DNA from: Bacteriovorax sp. PP10
GTDB lineage: Bacteria; Bdellovibrionota; Bacteriovoracia; Bacteriovoracales; Bacteriovoracaceae
DNA: 64,000 bases
NCBI RefSeq assembly: GCF_035013165.1
Contig: NZ_JAYGJQ010000002.1
Span: 930,001 to 994,000 of the forward strand
Direction of reading: 5' to 3'
Below the pieces are notes generated by a model that searched no databases, was not told the DNA's origin, and saw nothing but the letters and a program-made list of their open reading frames with translations. The first letter of the stretch is position 1. The number at the start of each line of letters is the position of its first letter. A program made the translations under genes and the position numbers. Of this stretch, positions 43,861 through 51,128 are shown one piece after another.

Positions 43861-44374
43861 CAAATCCCTCTTGATAAAGTGGAGAGATGATAATGTCTTC
43901 ACGCGGATGGGCCTTTTCATCTACCGAAGCAAGCTTGAACTGGTAGTAAAAAGATTTCGGGTATTTTTTTCTAATTGCATAGATCACCAGGTTTTGCGTG
44001 ATCTTGTAACTTAGAGTGTCTTCGAATGGTTTTGTTTCGTCGTGAACTTCAATATCGTGCAGGAGTTGCTGGATGTGGGACTGTGCCGCCAGCATCAGGT
44101 TTCCCTGGTTCACAAAAAGTGATGAGAATGTGGCCTTAGGGTTTTGGTATAACGGTGCCCATTCATTAAAAGTTTCTTCGGAGGTGGTTTTGGCACGGTA
44201 GAAAAGCAAGCGCGTTTCTTCAAAGTCATCATAGAACTTCCACGAAGGGATTAAGGGTTTGATGAGATTTAAGTATTGATTGTCGATTCCTTGCGATGTT
44301 TTTTTAAATAGAGAAAAAACAATGATCAAAACAAAGTAGAGGAGGACGCAGAGTAAAATAATTAATGAATTCAA
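43853..44374 (-). CDS. Membrane-anchored partner of the HTTM protein
   Basis: 173 residues: an N-terminal membrane segment (LIILLCVLLYFVLIIVFSLF) and a soluble domain containing PLIPSWKFYDDFEETRLLFYR and YKITQNLVIYAIRKKYP. Small proteins of this style often precede HTTM genes in Bdellovibrionota and Bacteroidetes. It overlaps the HTTM gene by 8 nt, so a joint role is likely. No family name assigned. Confidence 0.7.
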   Translation of the reverse strand: MNSLIILLCVLLYFVLIIVFSLFKKTSQGIDNQYLNLIKPLIPSWKFYDDFEETRLLFYRAKTTSEETFNEWAPLYQNPKATFSSLFVNQGNLMLAAQSHIQQLLHDIEVHDETKPFEDTLSYKITQNLVIYAIRKKYPKSFYYQFKLASVDEKAHPREDIIISPLYQEGFDD

Positions 44375-44575
44375 GAGTGTTTGATTCCTAAATTTAAAGT
44401 ATAGACAAGTATAACTCTACAATAGTTGAAAAATGAACTCAAAACCAACAACATGGCATAAAAGAAAGTGGATTAGTCCGCTATCATAGCTCACTTTTTT
44501 CCCCTCAGAGAAACGATTCCAAAGCTTAGGTAAAATAGAGTCATCTATAAAAACCCTATTTCTAGGAAGAGAGCG

Positions 44576-45262
44576 ATGAAAAAATCAGCACTGATTCTTG
44601 CATTCATATTCATTCAAACGACTGCAATACAGGCTTCAGAGGCCATTGGGTATTACTCAGCAGGAAGTATTAAAGATGCGGAGTCGATTCAGGATCGCGG
44701 GACACCAATAAGAAAACTATTTCTTCAAAGAGGAAGATTTTTTGGAACTCAGGAAATGCAAGACATCATCAGTGATGCTGCTGACTTTGTTCGCCAGGAA
44801 TTTCCAGAATCTGAAATGCTACAGGTTGGAGATATCGCCAATAAAAATGGCGGGGCCTTAAAAGAACACGGCAGTCACCAAAATGGACTGGATGCTGACA
44901 TCGTTTATTTAACCAGAAATGGAAATCTTCAATCACAGACTGCTGTTTACTGGCAGGAAGAGTTTGTAAAAGGTGGAGTGGTGACAGCAAACTTTAATAC
45001 AGAAAGAAACCTGGCGCTGTTTAAGCATTTAATTATGAATACGCCGACAGAGCGCATTTTTGTTGATGCCGCGATTAAAAATCATTTCTGTTCGTATGCT
45101 AAGAAAAATAATTTATTAAATGATTCAGAGACGAAAGAAACACTAAGACGTCTTCGTGTAGAGAAGCTTCATACAAATCACTTTCATATGCGTATAAAAT
45201 GCCCGACAACGGATTTAAAGTGTAAAGCACAGGCGGCAGTCCCAGTGGGAACTGGCTGTTAA
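44576..45262 (+). CDS. mepA: Penicillin-insensitive murein endopeptidase (MepA, M74)
   Basis: 228 residues with signal peptide (ending IQA). The LAS-type zinc site is intact: EHGSHQNGLDADIVYL supplies His and Asp ligands (H101, D108 region) and LHTNHFHMRIKCP the third His. Cleaves D-Ala-meso-DAP cross-links of peptidoglycan in the periplasm. In predatory relatives murein endopeptidases remodel both own and prey wall; which applies here is unknown. GAAGAGAG precedes the ATG. Two C-terminal cysteine pairs may form disulfides. Confidence 0.93.
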   Translation: MKKSALILAFIFIQTTAIQASEAIGYYSAGSIKDAESIQDRGTPIRKLFLQRGRFFGTQEMQDIISDAADFVRQEFPESEMLQVGDIANKNGGALKEHGSHQNGLDADIVYLTRNGNLQSQTAVYWQEEFVKGGVVTANFNTERNLALFKHLIMNTPTERIFVDAAIKNHFCSYAKKNNLLNDSETKETLRRLRVEKLHTNHFHMRIKCPTTDLKCKAQAAVPVGTGC

Positions 45263-45873
45263 AAACGGCACTCGATAAAGTCTTTTTCAGGCCTTTGGGG
45301 ACTGACACCCTGAAGGTCTTTTAAAACTTTATTTTCATAGTGAAGGAATAGATCCTGATCTGCTCCAATATTCACACCTTCTTCAGTATAAATAATTGTT
45401 CCAGGGGCCTTTTCAATTTTTAAGTATTGAGGGCCTTTTTTATAAGGTGATGTTTCAATTAAATGATCTTCTTCATTATGGTCTTCACGGTAAAGAAGAT
45501 AAGTAGGGATTTCACTTTCACTTGAATCTTTATAGAAGAATCTCGTTCTATAAACCACACCATCAACTTTTTTATGAATATTCACAAAACGAATTGACGT
45601 TTTTTCCATCTTTTGAACTTCACTAAGAGTTTGATAATGATCGCGCATTGATTGGCAAAGATCACTTGGAACGGCCGGGTTTTGCGATGTCACAGCTTCT
45701 TCAGGGGCCTTTGAGAGATTAGCATCAGGGTTGATAACCTGAATTTCAGCAGGGGTTGCAGTAGGAGATAAAAGCGTATGATCTGCCTTTTTATTTTCCA
45801 GTACAACAATCACAATTCTGGCAACAACGAGTGCTGCCAGAACGATGATTAAAATGTTCTTTTTAGATTTCAT
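45259..45873 (-). CDS. Hypothetical membrane-anchored protein
   Basis: 204 residues with an N-terminal anchor (NILIIVLAALVVARIVIVVL), a proline/alanine-rich linker, and a beta-rich domain (VVYRTRFFYKDSSESEIPTY, LKIEKAPGTIIYTEEGVNIG). Two cysteines, one near the end, could pair in the periplasm. I recognise no family. Starts 6 nt after the upstream gene's stop and probably shares its operon. Confidence 0.65.
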   Translation of the reverse strand: MKSKKNILIIVLAALVVARIVIVVLENKKADHTLLSPTATPAEIQVINPDANLSKAPEEAVTSQNPAVPSDLCQSMRDHYQTLSEVQKMEKTSIRFVNIHKKVDGVVYRTRFFYKDSSESEIPTYLLYREDHNEEDHLIETSPYKKGPQYLKIEKAPGTIIYTEEGVNIGADQDLFLHYENKVLKDLQGVSPQRPEKDFIECRF

Positions 45874-45879
45874 TAAAAA

Positions 45880-47127
45880 TTAATACCAACGTTTGCATTT
45901 CGTAAGTGGTTTTGTCGTTTCTCCCCAGCGAACTCCAACAATGTCGTTCGGGTGGCTAGACATACGATCGTTTTTCATTCTACTCCAGAAAGTTGCCAGG
46001 TCAATTGTCGCTCCATCGCGGTATGCAATTGGACAAGCAGCAAGAAGTTCAGCTTGAACTGATCCTTTTCCAGTGAAGATATAATCAGCGAATGAAAGAA
46101 TAACTGGGTCCACTCCGCCTTGAGACTGAGCACCTTTAAAAGTTGATTCTAAGTTTAAGAACATATCTTTTAGAGCGCCATCACGAGCAGGTGTTGAGTA
46201 AGCATCAAACGCAGCGTAGTCCATACATGCATTGTTTGTTTTTTTAGCGAACTCCAGAGCTTCATTAACGTACATGATACGTGCTTGAGCTTCCTGACAA
46301 ACGTTATTGAAAACTCGTGTCAGACGCTCTCCTGATGATTCAGTCGTCGTTGCCAGTTGCTTGCTTACGTATTTAAAGAATCCCGATCCTAATGAATTTG
46401 CCAGAGCAAATTGTTCAGTCGAAGCACCAAGTTCAGCAGGAATTACTTCAAGTCCTAAACCTAAATGTTCAGGCCATTTGAATCTTCTGTATCCCCATGG
46501 ATCACTTGGAAGGTTTTCAAATTCTCTGTCTCTTCTTCTTAGAAGGTCACCGCGTTTTTCGTGGTTTGCTTGAGTAGAGTAGATAACGTCATAAGTTCCA
46601 ACCGGGTTTACAACTTTGATGTTGTAAGTGTGACGAATGAATTTTCCAAATTTCGCTTTCATTTTATAAGTGAATAGTGATCCACCTTTAATTGTTTTAA
46701 TAGCGATTGGGTAAGTGTCGTAACGAGTAAGGTTTTCTGTTCCAACTGATTCACCAATTTCAGTGATCAATGCCACTAATCTTTTATTCTCAGCGCCAGC
46801 GTAATCAAACTTGTTTGATTTGTTGTTAAGAGTTTTACTGATGTCACGAGACCCAGAAGGATTAATGATGGCGAATGGAAGTTTGTTTTCATAAGCAAAC
46901 ACAGCTCTTAGAGCGTAAGCAGTATCAGCACAGTCAGTGTTCACTCCATAGTAGGGAGATGATTTGTCAGTAAACATTCCTTCACGAACAGAAGTACTTC
47001 CCATCCATGTCGTAAATTTATTTTCGTAGTCGATTGACCATGAGTTTGTGTCTTCCCAAACAGCGGCAGATGCGTTCTTTGTTGAAACTGTAAAAAGTAC
47101 AACAAGAATTGTTAAAAGGATTTTCAT
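45880..47127 (-). CDS. Exported protein with possible transglutaminase-like cysteine-peptidase fold
   Basis: About 415 residues from ATG 47125-47127 (GGAGAAAT upstream; signal peptide ending SAAVWE). A segment NTDCADTAYALRAVFAYEN resembles the Cys-helix of transglutaminase/NlpC-like enzymes, and RHTYNIKVVNPVGTYDV could give the His-strand, but no family match is certain. The later part is helical with a PWGYRRFKWPEHLG segment and several cysteines. Exported, so it would act in the periplasm or outside. Coupled with the gene at 45259. Confidence 0.6.
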   Translation of the reverse strand: MKILLTILVVLFTVSTKNASAAVWEDTNSWSIDYENKFTTWMGSTSVREGMFTDKSSPYYGVNTDCADTAYALRAVFAYENKLPFAIINPSGSRDISKTLNNKSNKFDYAGAENKRLVALITEIGESVGTENLTRYDTYPIAIKTIKGGSLFTYKMKAKFGKFIRHTYNIKVVNPVGTYDVIYSTQANHEKRGDLLRRRDREFENLPSDPWGYRRFKWPEHLGLGLEVIPAELGASTEQFALANSLGSGFFKYVSKQLATTTESSGERLTRVFNNVCQEAQARIMYVNEALEFAKKTNNACMDYAAFDAYSTPARDGALKDMFLNLESTFKGAQSQGGVDPVILSFADYIFTGKGSVQAELLAACPIAYRDGATIDLATFWSRMKNDRMSSHPNDIVGVRWGETTKPLTKCKRWY

Positions 47128-47366
47128 ATGATTTCTCCAATAAAAGGCGAGGCATAAGTTTCTAATCACGTTCATGACAAAGGTCAAGATAACTTAAATT
47201 TGTTAAAAGCGTTAAGTAAGTAATAAACTGAATCACCTCAAGAAAATAAAAAGTAATCAAGAGCGTCATTCTTACATCTGGTGAAATCTGCCCCAGAATC
47301 CGTGGCATTCATTTTGCTTTTAATTGTTCGTGTTACTGAACAAGTATTTTAAAATCCAAGGAGAGA

Positions 47367-47894
47367 ATGATGAAAAAATTAATTTTGTGCCTCAGTTTAT
47401 TAGTTTCAATATGTGCTTTTGCAAAGCCTGAGCCACTTCCTGTTGCAAGTGATGTTGATGTCGCGCGCTTCATTGGTAAGTGGTACACAATCACATCACT
47501 GCCACAATTTTTTACAAGAAATTGCGAAGGACAAACAGCGGAGTATGGAATCATTAATGAGAAAACGATTAGTGTTCACAATGTTTGTTATAAGGAAAAT
47601 GGAAAGACAAAAGACATTAATGGAAAAGGTGTGATTCAAGATGCCCCAAACAATGCTCGATTGATTGTTACGTTTGATACATTTTGGACCAGATTATTCA
47701 GAGTGAAAGGTGATTACAATATCATTAAACTTGGTGGAGGTTACGACACTGTCATGGTGGGATCAAATGATAAAAAAACTTTGTGGATTATGTCACGCAC
47801 TCCAACGATGGACCCAACAGTACTGCAAGATTATAAAACATATGCAAAAGAGCTTGGGTTTTCCACAGAGCAGCTTAAGAATTCAAAATACTAG
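47367..47894 (+). CDS. Exported lipocalin (Blc-like)
   Basis: 175 residues, signal peptide ending AFAK. The lipocalin signature is clear: VARFIGKWYTITSLPQFFTR, then the strand series ending in NIIKLGGGYDTVMVGSNDKKTLWIMSRTPTMDP and the C-terminal helix. Bacterial lipocalins bind lysolipids or other hydrophobic ligands. Unlike E. coli Blc it has no lipobox, so it is probably soluble in the periplasm. AAGGAGAG sits before the tandem ATGs. Confidence 0.92.
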   Translation: MMKKLILCLSLLVSICAFAKPEPLPVASDVDVARFIGKWYTITSLPQFFTRNCEGQTAEYGIINEKTISVHNVCYKENGKTKDINGKGVIQDAPNNARLIVTFDTFWTRLFRVKGDYNIIKLGGGYDTVMVGSNDKKTLWIMSRTPTMDPTVLQDYKTYAKELGFSTEQLKNSKY

Positions 47895-47926
47895 ACAGAA
47901 ACATTCGGTTTAGTCCAAAATAGGGG

Positions 47927-48550
47927 ATGAAATTTTTTCTTCCCCTATTACTCTTAGTCACGAGTTCATCTTTACATTCTAAAGTTGAAATCCTTCCTTA
48001 CAAATCAAACTACTCTTGGGACAATTCCTGGAATGAAGCTGTTCGTGCAGAATTAGAACTCGAAGCTGAATCAGTTATTATGAATCAAGAGATCAATGCA
48101 GAAGATCTGAAAGAATTAGATTGCCCGGGATACAATAGTGTCACTGACAATGAATTGAAAAAAGATTTCTGGATTGTTTTTTTATCGTCATTAACTCGCG
48201 CAGAAAGTGGCTTCAATACAAAGGTCCGTTCACGTGGCGGAAATATTGGTCTGCTACAATTTTCAAAAGCAACGGCAAGAACCAATTGTGGCCTGAAAAC
48301 TTCAGAAGAAATTGCTGAGCCTAATGATCATCTTCGTTGTGGAGTGAGAATGCTTTCATGGCAACTTGAAGGTGCACCAACTGCAAGTGGAAGAATGCTT
48401 CGTCCTGATTTGAAAGGGCAGTTATTTGGAAAACATATTTTATTATGGGGACCACTTCGTCAGAATGATAAGAGCGGAAGAAAACTATTAACAACTTGGT
48501 TTAAAAAACATCTCGATCAATTGCCATTTTGCTCATCTAAAGCAGAATAA
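47927..48550 (+). CDS. Exported lytic transglycosylase-like protein
   Basis: 207 residues with a short signal peptide. The SLT-type core is present: LTRAESGFNTKVRSRGGNIGLLQFSKATA, where Glu of RAESGF is the likely catalytic acid and GLLQF the conserved substrate-binding block, then DHLRCGVRMLSWQL. Cleaves glycan strands of murein non-hydrolytically. Compact for the family. Starts 32 nt after the lipocalin and may be co-transcribed. Confidence 0.85.
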   Translation: MKFFLPLLLLVTSSSLHSKVEILPYKSNYSWDNSWNEAVRAELELEAESVIMNQEINAEDLKELDCPGYNSVTDNELKKDFWIVFLSSLTRAESGFNTKVRSRGGNIGLLQFSKATARTNCGLKTSEEIAEPNDHLRCGVRMLSWQLEGAPTASGRMLRPDLKGQLFGKHILLWGPLRQNDKSGRKLLTTWFKKHLDQLPFCSSKAE

Positions 48551-48576
48551 AAAAAGGCCATCACTAGGATGGCCTT
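48551..48576. terminator. Intrinsic terminator between convergent genes
   Basis: AAGGCCATC/GATGGCCTT with a 5-nt loop. The A run on the left gives a strong U tract for the minus-strand DoxX gene; the plus side is weaker. Confidence 0.8.
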
Positions 48577-48583
48577 AGATAAC

Positions 48584-48979
48584 TTATTTTCTTACAAGCG
48601 GTCTGAAATCTGACCATCTCGATTTAACAAGAATAACAAATAAAATGACCACGAAGATTGCCATTGGTAAACCAGAGCGTTCTGCGAAGACGTGAATAAG
48701 GAAAATGTTAACAATGATTGGTCCAAGAAAAACGATTGCAGCGTTGATGTAGAATCCACTTAATAGAAGTACACCTGAAAGAAATTGTAGTAGCGAGACT
48801 AATCCCATTAAGTAACCAGTTGCCGCAAATCCAGTCATGATTGTAATCATATTCTCTGGAGGAGGAGGCATTGGAATGAAGCCATTTCCAGTGAAGGCCA
48901 TCATAAGTCCATTTGCACCAAAGACCGTAAACATTAGACCGAGAATGTAACGTGAAGCGAGAGCAACTTTTGAAAACAT
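48584..48979 (-). CDS. DoxX-like membrane protein
   Basis: 131 residues, four membrane segments, DoxX/DoxD-type pattern: RYILGLMFTVFGANGLMMAF, a proline-rich loop PMPPPPENM, then LVSLLQFLSGVLLLSGFY and IFLIHVFAERSGLPMAIFVV. Such proteins are linked to quinone- or redox-related membrane functions; the role here is unknown. AAGGAAG before the ATG. Confidence 0.85.
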   Translation of the reverse strand: MFSKVALASRYILGLMFTVFGANGLMMAFTGNGFIPMPPPPENMITIMTGFAATGYLMGLVSLLQFLSGVLLLSGFYINAAIVFLGPIIVNIFLIHVFAERSGLPMAIFVVILFVILVKSRWSDFRPLVRK

Positions 48980-49052
48980 ATTTTCTTCCTTGATAAGAGT
49001 AATGCTATTATCATTTAAACATAGAAGGTTTATTTTTCAAAGGATGTATATA

Positions 49053-49361
49053 ATGAAAATTTTAACGATCACGATGACTTTGTTACTTTCAATATCTCTG
49101 CATGCAGAAACTGCAAAGACGACGACAACTACAACGACTACTGAGAAAAAAGAAATTCCAACGAAAGAAGATAAAGGGAAGATCCAGGCGACTGCTGAGA
49201 AGGTTTCTGGGGAGACCAAGAGACTCTTAAGAAAGATTGGAAGAAAGTCTATGGATGAGACTTGTGAGCTTAATACGAGCAAAGAAGAGTGTGATAAGCA
49301 GAAAGCTGAACATAAAGCTTTGACTGAGAAGGAAGCGATTGAAGGGGTTCCTGGTAACTAA
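49053..49361 (+). CDS. Small exported Thr-rich protein
   Basis: About 102 residues from ATG 49053 (AAAGGATG upstream). A signal peptide (ending LHAE) precedes a run of eight threonines, a Lys/Glu-rich region and two cysteines near the C-terminus (ETCELNTSKEECDK), which could form a disulfide. Divergent from DoxX. I recognise no family. Confidence 0.6.
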   Translation: MKILTITMTLLLSISLHAETAKTTTTTTTTEKKEIPTKEDKGKIQATAEKVSGETKRLLRKIGRKSMDETCELNTSKEECDKQKAEHKALTEKEAIEGVPGN

Positions 49362-49373
49362 AAACTTTAAAGA

Positions 49374-50384
49374 CTAGAAGAACGTCTCAATCACTTCTTT
49401 AGAATAAAGATTTTTCTCATTATCCACCGCCGCCTTCGGGTGGCGATCTGGATGAACCATTCTGGTATACGAATCAATCTTCGGATTGAATAAGAAATTT
49501 ATTAAAACAGCAGTCCAAGAATTATAACTCACAAGCGTATCGTAATACTCCGGCGCCATCTTCTTAACTTTCGGTTGGTTAATCCACGCTACATTCATGA
49601 AGTCATGGTGCTCATTATGGTAACCCATATTGAAAGCTAACTTATTAAGAGGGCCATAGTAACTGTAAGTTTCTTGTCCTTCTTTCGTAATAAAATGCTC
49701 TTGAATCCAACGTCCACCTAATGGGTGTAAACCAAGGGCAAACAAAGTTGAAAGAGTTAAATAAAGAAGTGCCATCGGTCCGATATAAATAAACACGGCA
49801 ACGTTGATTGCGATATTTAAAATTGTATTTGTGATCGTCCAAAAGTTTAGTGGTTTATAAAACTGAACTTTAAGCGGGCGAAGAGCTTGTGAAAGAGAGA
49901 AGAAAGTAATCCAAAGAGTTTTTTTGATCGCAGAGTTTCCAACAAGTCTTGCTTCTGTATGACTGACGATATCCGGATCGTACGAGTATTCACCTAAATG
50001 TTTATGGTGAATCATATGATATTTTCTAAATCCCATTGCTGATGGCAAGACAAGAGGGATGTCACAAACAAGACCCATGATCTTATTTCCCAGCGCTGTT
50101 TTTAAAACAACGTTGTGTGTGCATTCGTGAATCATGACGTAAAGAGAGTGGTTAGCGAAAGCTCCGACAGCGTAAGCAACAAGAGCGATAACCCACCAAG
50201 CTTGGTCTTTTAAAAAATATGAAAGTGCTAATTGGAAAGCGACGATTAAAACAATGTATAAAGCAGAGGGAGTGTAAGGCCCGTAAAGATCTCTGATCTC
50301 TGGGTGCTTTGCTATAATTTCACGTCTTCTACTGATGTGATAATTAGGGCCGTCTGTATGAATAAAATCGCGCTCTGTCTTCAT
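49374..50384 (-). CDS. Dihydroceramide Delta4-desaturase-like fatty acid desaturase
   Basis: About 336 residues. The three histidine boxes are intact (HECTH, HMIHH, NEHHD), placing it in the membrane desaturases. The sequence is strikingly like animal DEGS1: RRREIIAKHPEIRDLYGP, GLGLHPLGGRW-like ALGLHPLGGRWIQEHF, GQETYSYYGPLNKLAFNMGYHNEHHDF and AAEYYDT-like APEYYDTLVSYNSW. This supports desaturation of a sphingoid long-chain base, not ordinary acyl chains. I favour ATG 50382-50384; a GTG 9 nt upstream is possible, and neither has a ribosome site. No other sphingolipid gene is in the window. Confidence 0.88.
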   Translation of the reverse strand: MKTERDFIHTDGPNYHISRRREIIAKHPEIRDLYGPYTPSALYIVLIVAFQLALSYFLKDQAWWVIALVAYAVGAFANHSLYVMIHECTHNVVLKTALGNKIMGLVCDIPLVLPSAMGFRKYHMIHHKHLGEYSYDPDIVSHTEARLVGNSAIKKTLWITFFSLSQALRPLKVQFYKPLNFWTITNTILNIAINVAVFIYIGPMALLYLTLSTLFALGLHPLGGRWIQEHFITKEGQETYSYYGPLNKLAFNMGYHNEHHDFMNVAWINQPKVKKMAPEYYDTLVSYNSWTAVLINFLFNPKIDSYTRMVHPDRHPKAAVDNEKNLYSKEVIETFF

Positions 50385-50517
50385 GGGGGGCACATTAGCT
50401 CAACTCAAAAGCTTTTTGAATGGCCCTTATAAAAAATTTTAAAGAAATTATGGTGAACTTGGTTACCTTAAGCTGCCGGAACAATAGAGGGAGATGGTTA
50501 CTTTCGAGGTACGCTTC

Positions 50518-50919
50518 TTATTCTTTCTTCATGTAGGCACAAAAGCCTGGACGGGGTCCGATTTTAGGATGGTTGCGACAAGTGTCGGGACGGGTTTCAT
50601 ATTGAGTACATCTTTTGTTTGCATCCAGGAAGAAACATGAGCCATCAGGTTTTTGGGTCAGGGTGAATTTGGACGTGGAAGGCGTGTATCTCAGAACACC
50701 GGGGTGTCTAAGGGCATCTTTAATTTGTTCTTTTTCTGAAAGCTCTAAATGAAACTCAGCTAGAATCCCAAGTCTTATCAGGTCGGGGGTCATTACCTCG
50801 ACGGGCATATAACAGCATAAACCTTCGCACGTATCGCACATTCCCTTCTTATAAGGGAGCCAGCGGTTCAAATCTTTAAGGTGTTCCTGAATTTTCCCAG
50901 GCGTGTTTTTTTTACTCAT
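50518..50919 (-). CDS. YkgJ-family cysteine-cluster protein
   Basis: 133 residues with the YkgJ/FliB-like cysteine pattern: CDTCEGLCCYMPVEV near the N-terminus, then CFFLDANKRCTQYETRPDTC in the C-terminal half, finishing GPRPGFC. The conserved cysteines are expected to bind zinc or an Fe-S cluster. Function is unknown. Another, more distant member lies at 53745. Monocistronic; TATAGT 12 nt before the ATG suggests a very short leader. Confidence 0.88.
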   Translation of the reverse strand: MSKKNTPGKIQEHLKDLNRWLPYKKGMCDTCEGLCCYMPVEVMTPDLIRLGILAEFHLELSEKEQIKDALRHPGVLRYTPSTSKFTLTQKPDGSCFFLDANKRCTQYETRPDTCRNHPKIGPRPGFCAYMKKE

Positions 50920-51009
50920 CTTGCAGGGGATACTATAAAAGTGTTTGCCATTTAGATAGAGTGAGTTTAAATTTCGGTAAATATTATTAACTCTACTGAG
51001 GCTACAAAA

Positions 51010-51072
51010 ATGGACGAAGATCCCAAGAGATTTGTATTAAATTGCTCAGTGGAGAATCACTTTAAGTCGTAA
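51010..51072 (+). CDS. 20-codon leader peptide upstream of mgtE (MDEDP start)
   Basis: A short frame begins MDEDPKRFVL, with GAGG at 50998-51001 and an optimal 8-nt spacing. The stop TAA (51070-51072) lies in the GUAA loop of a hairpin. The acidic-plus-proline start resembles the Mg2+-responsive MgtL peptide (MEPDP) of enterobacterial mgtA, where such N-termini destabilise the ribosome at low Mg2+. That this peptide senses Mg2+ is inference. Confidence 0.45.
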   Translation: MDEDPKRFVLNCSVENHFKS

Positions 51073-51128
51073 GACTTCCTGTACCCTCCACTTAAGATTC
51101 ACCGATTGTATTTGAATATGGTGCTTAA
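51048..51128 (+). promoter_or_regulatory. Structured leader of mgtE, two hairpins before the start codon
   Basis: AGTGGAG (51048-51054) pairs with CTCCACT (51086-51092), enclosing AAGTC-GUAA-GACTT (51064-51077), a GNRA-capped stem holding the leader-peptide stop. A second stem pairs TTAAG...CACC (51092-51103) with GGTGCTTAA (51120-51128), ending at the base before the mgtE ATG. The stems compete by one base. No M-box (ykoK) riboswitch is recognised. Confidence 0.45.

Noticed and set aside
49037-49282. Minus-strand 81-codon frame
   Set aside because: Its valine run is the antisense of the threonine repeat in the exported protein at 49053.
50938-51128. M-box (ykoK) magnesium riboswitch before mgtE
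   Set aside because: The leader is too short and lacks the conserved M-box core segments; a peptide-based or other mechanism fits better.
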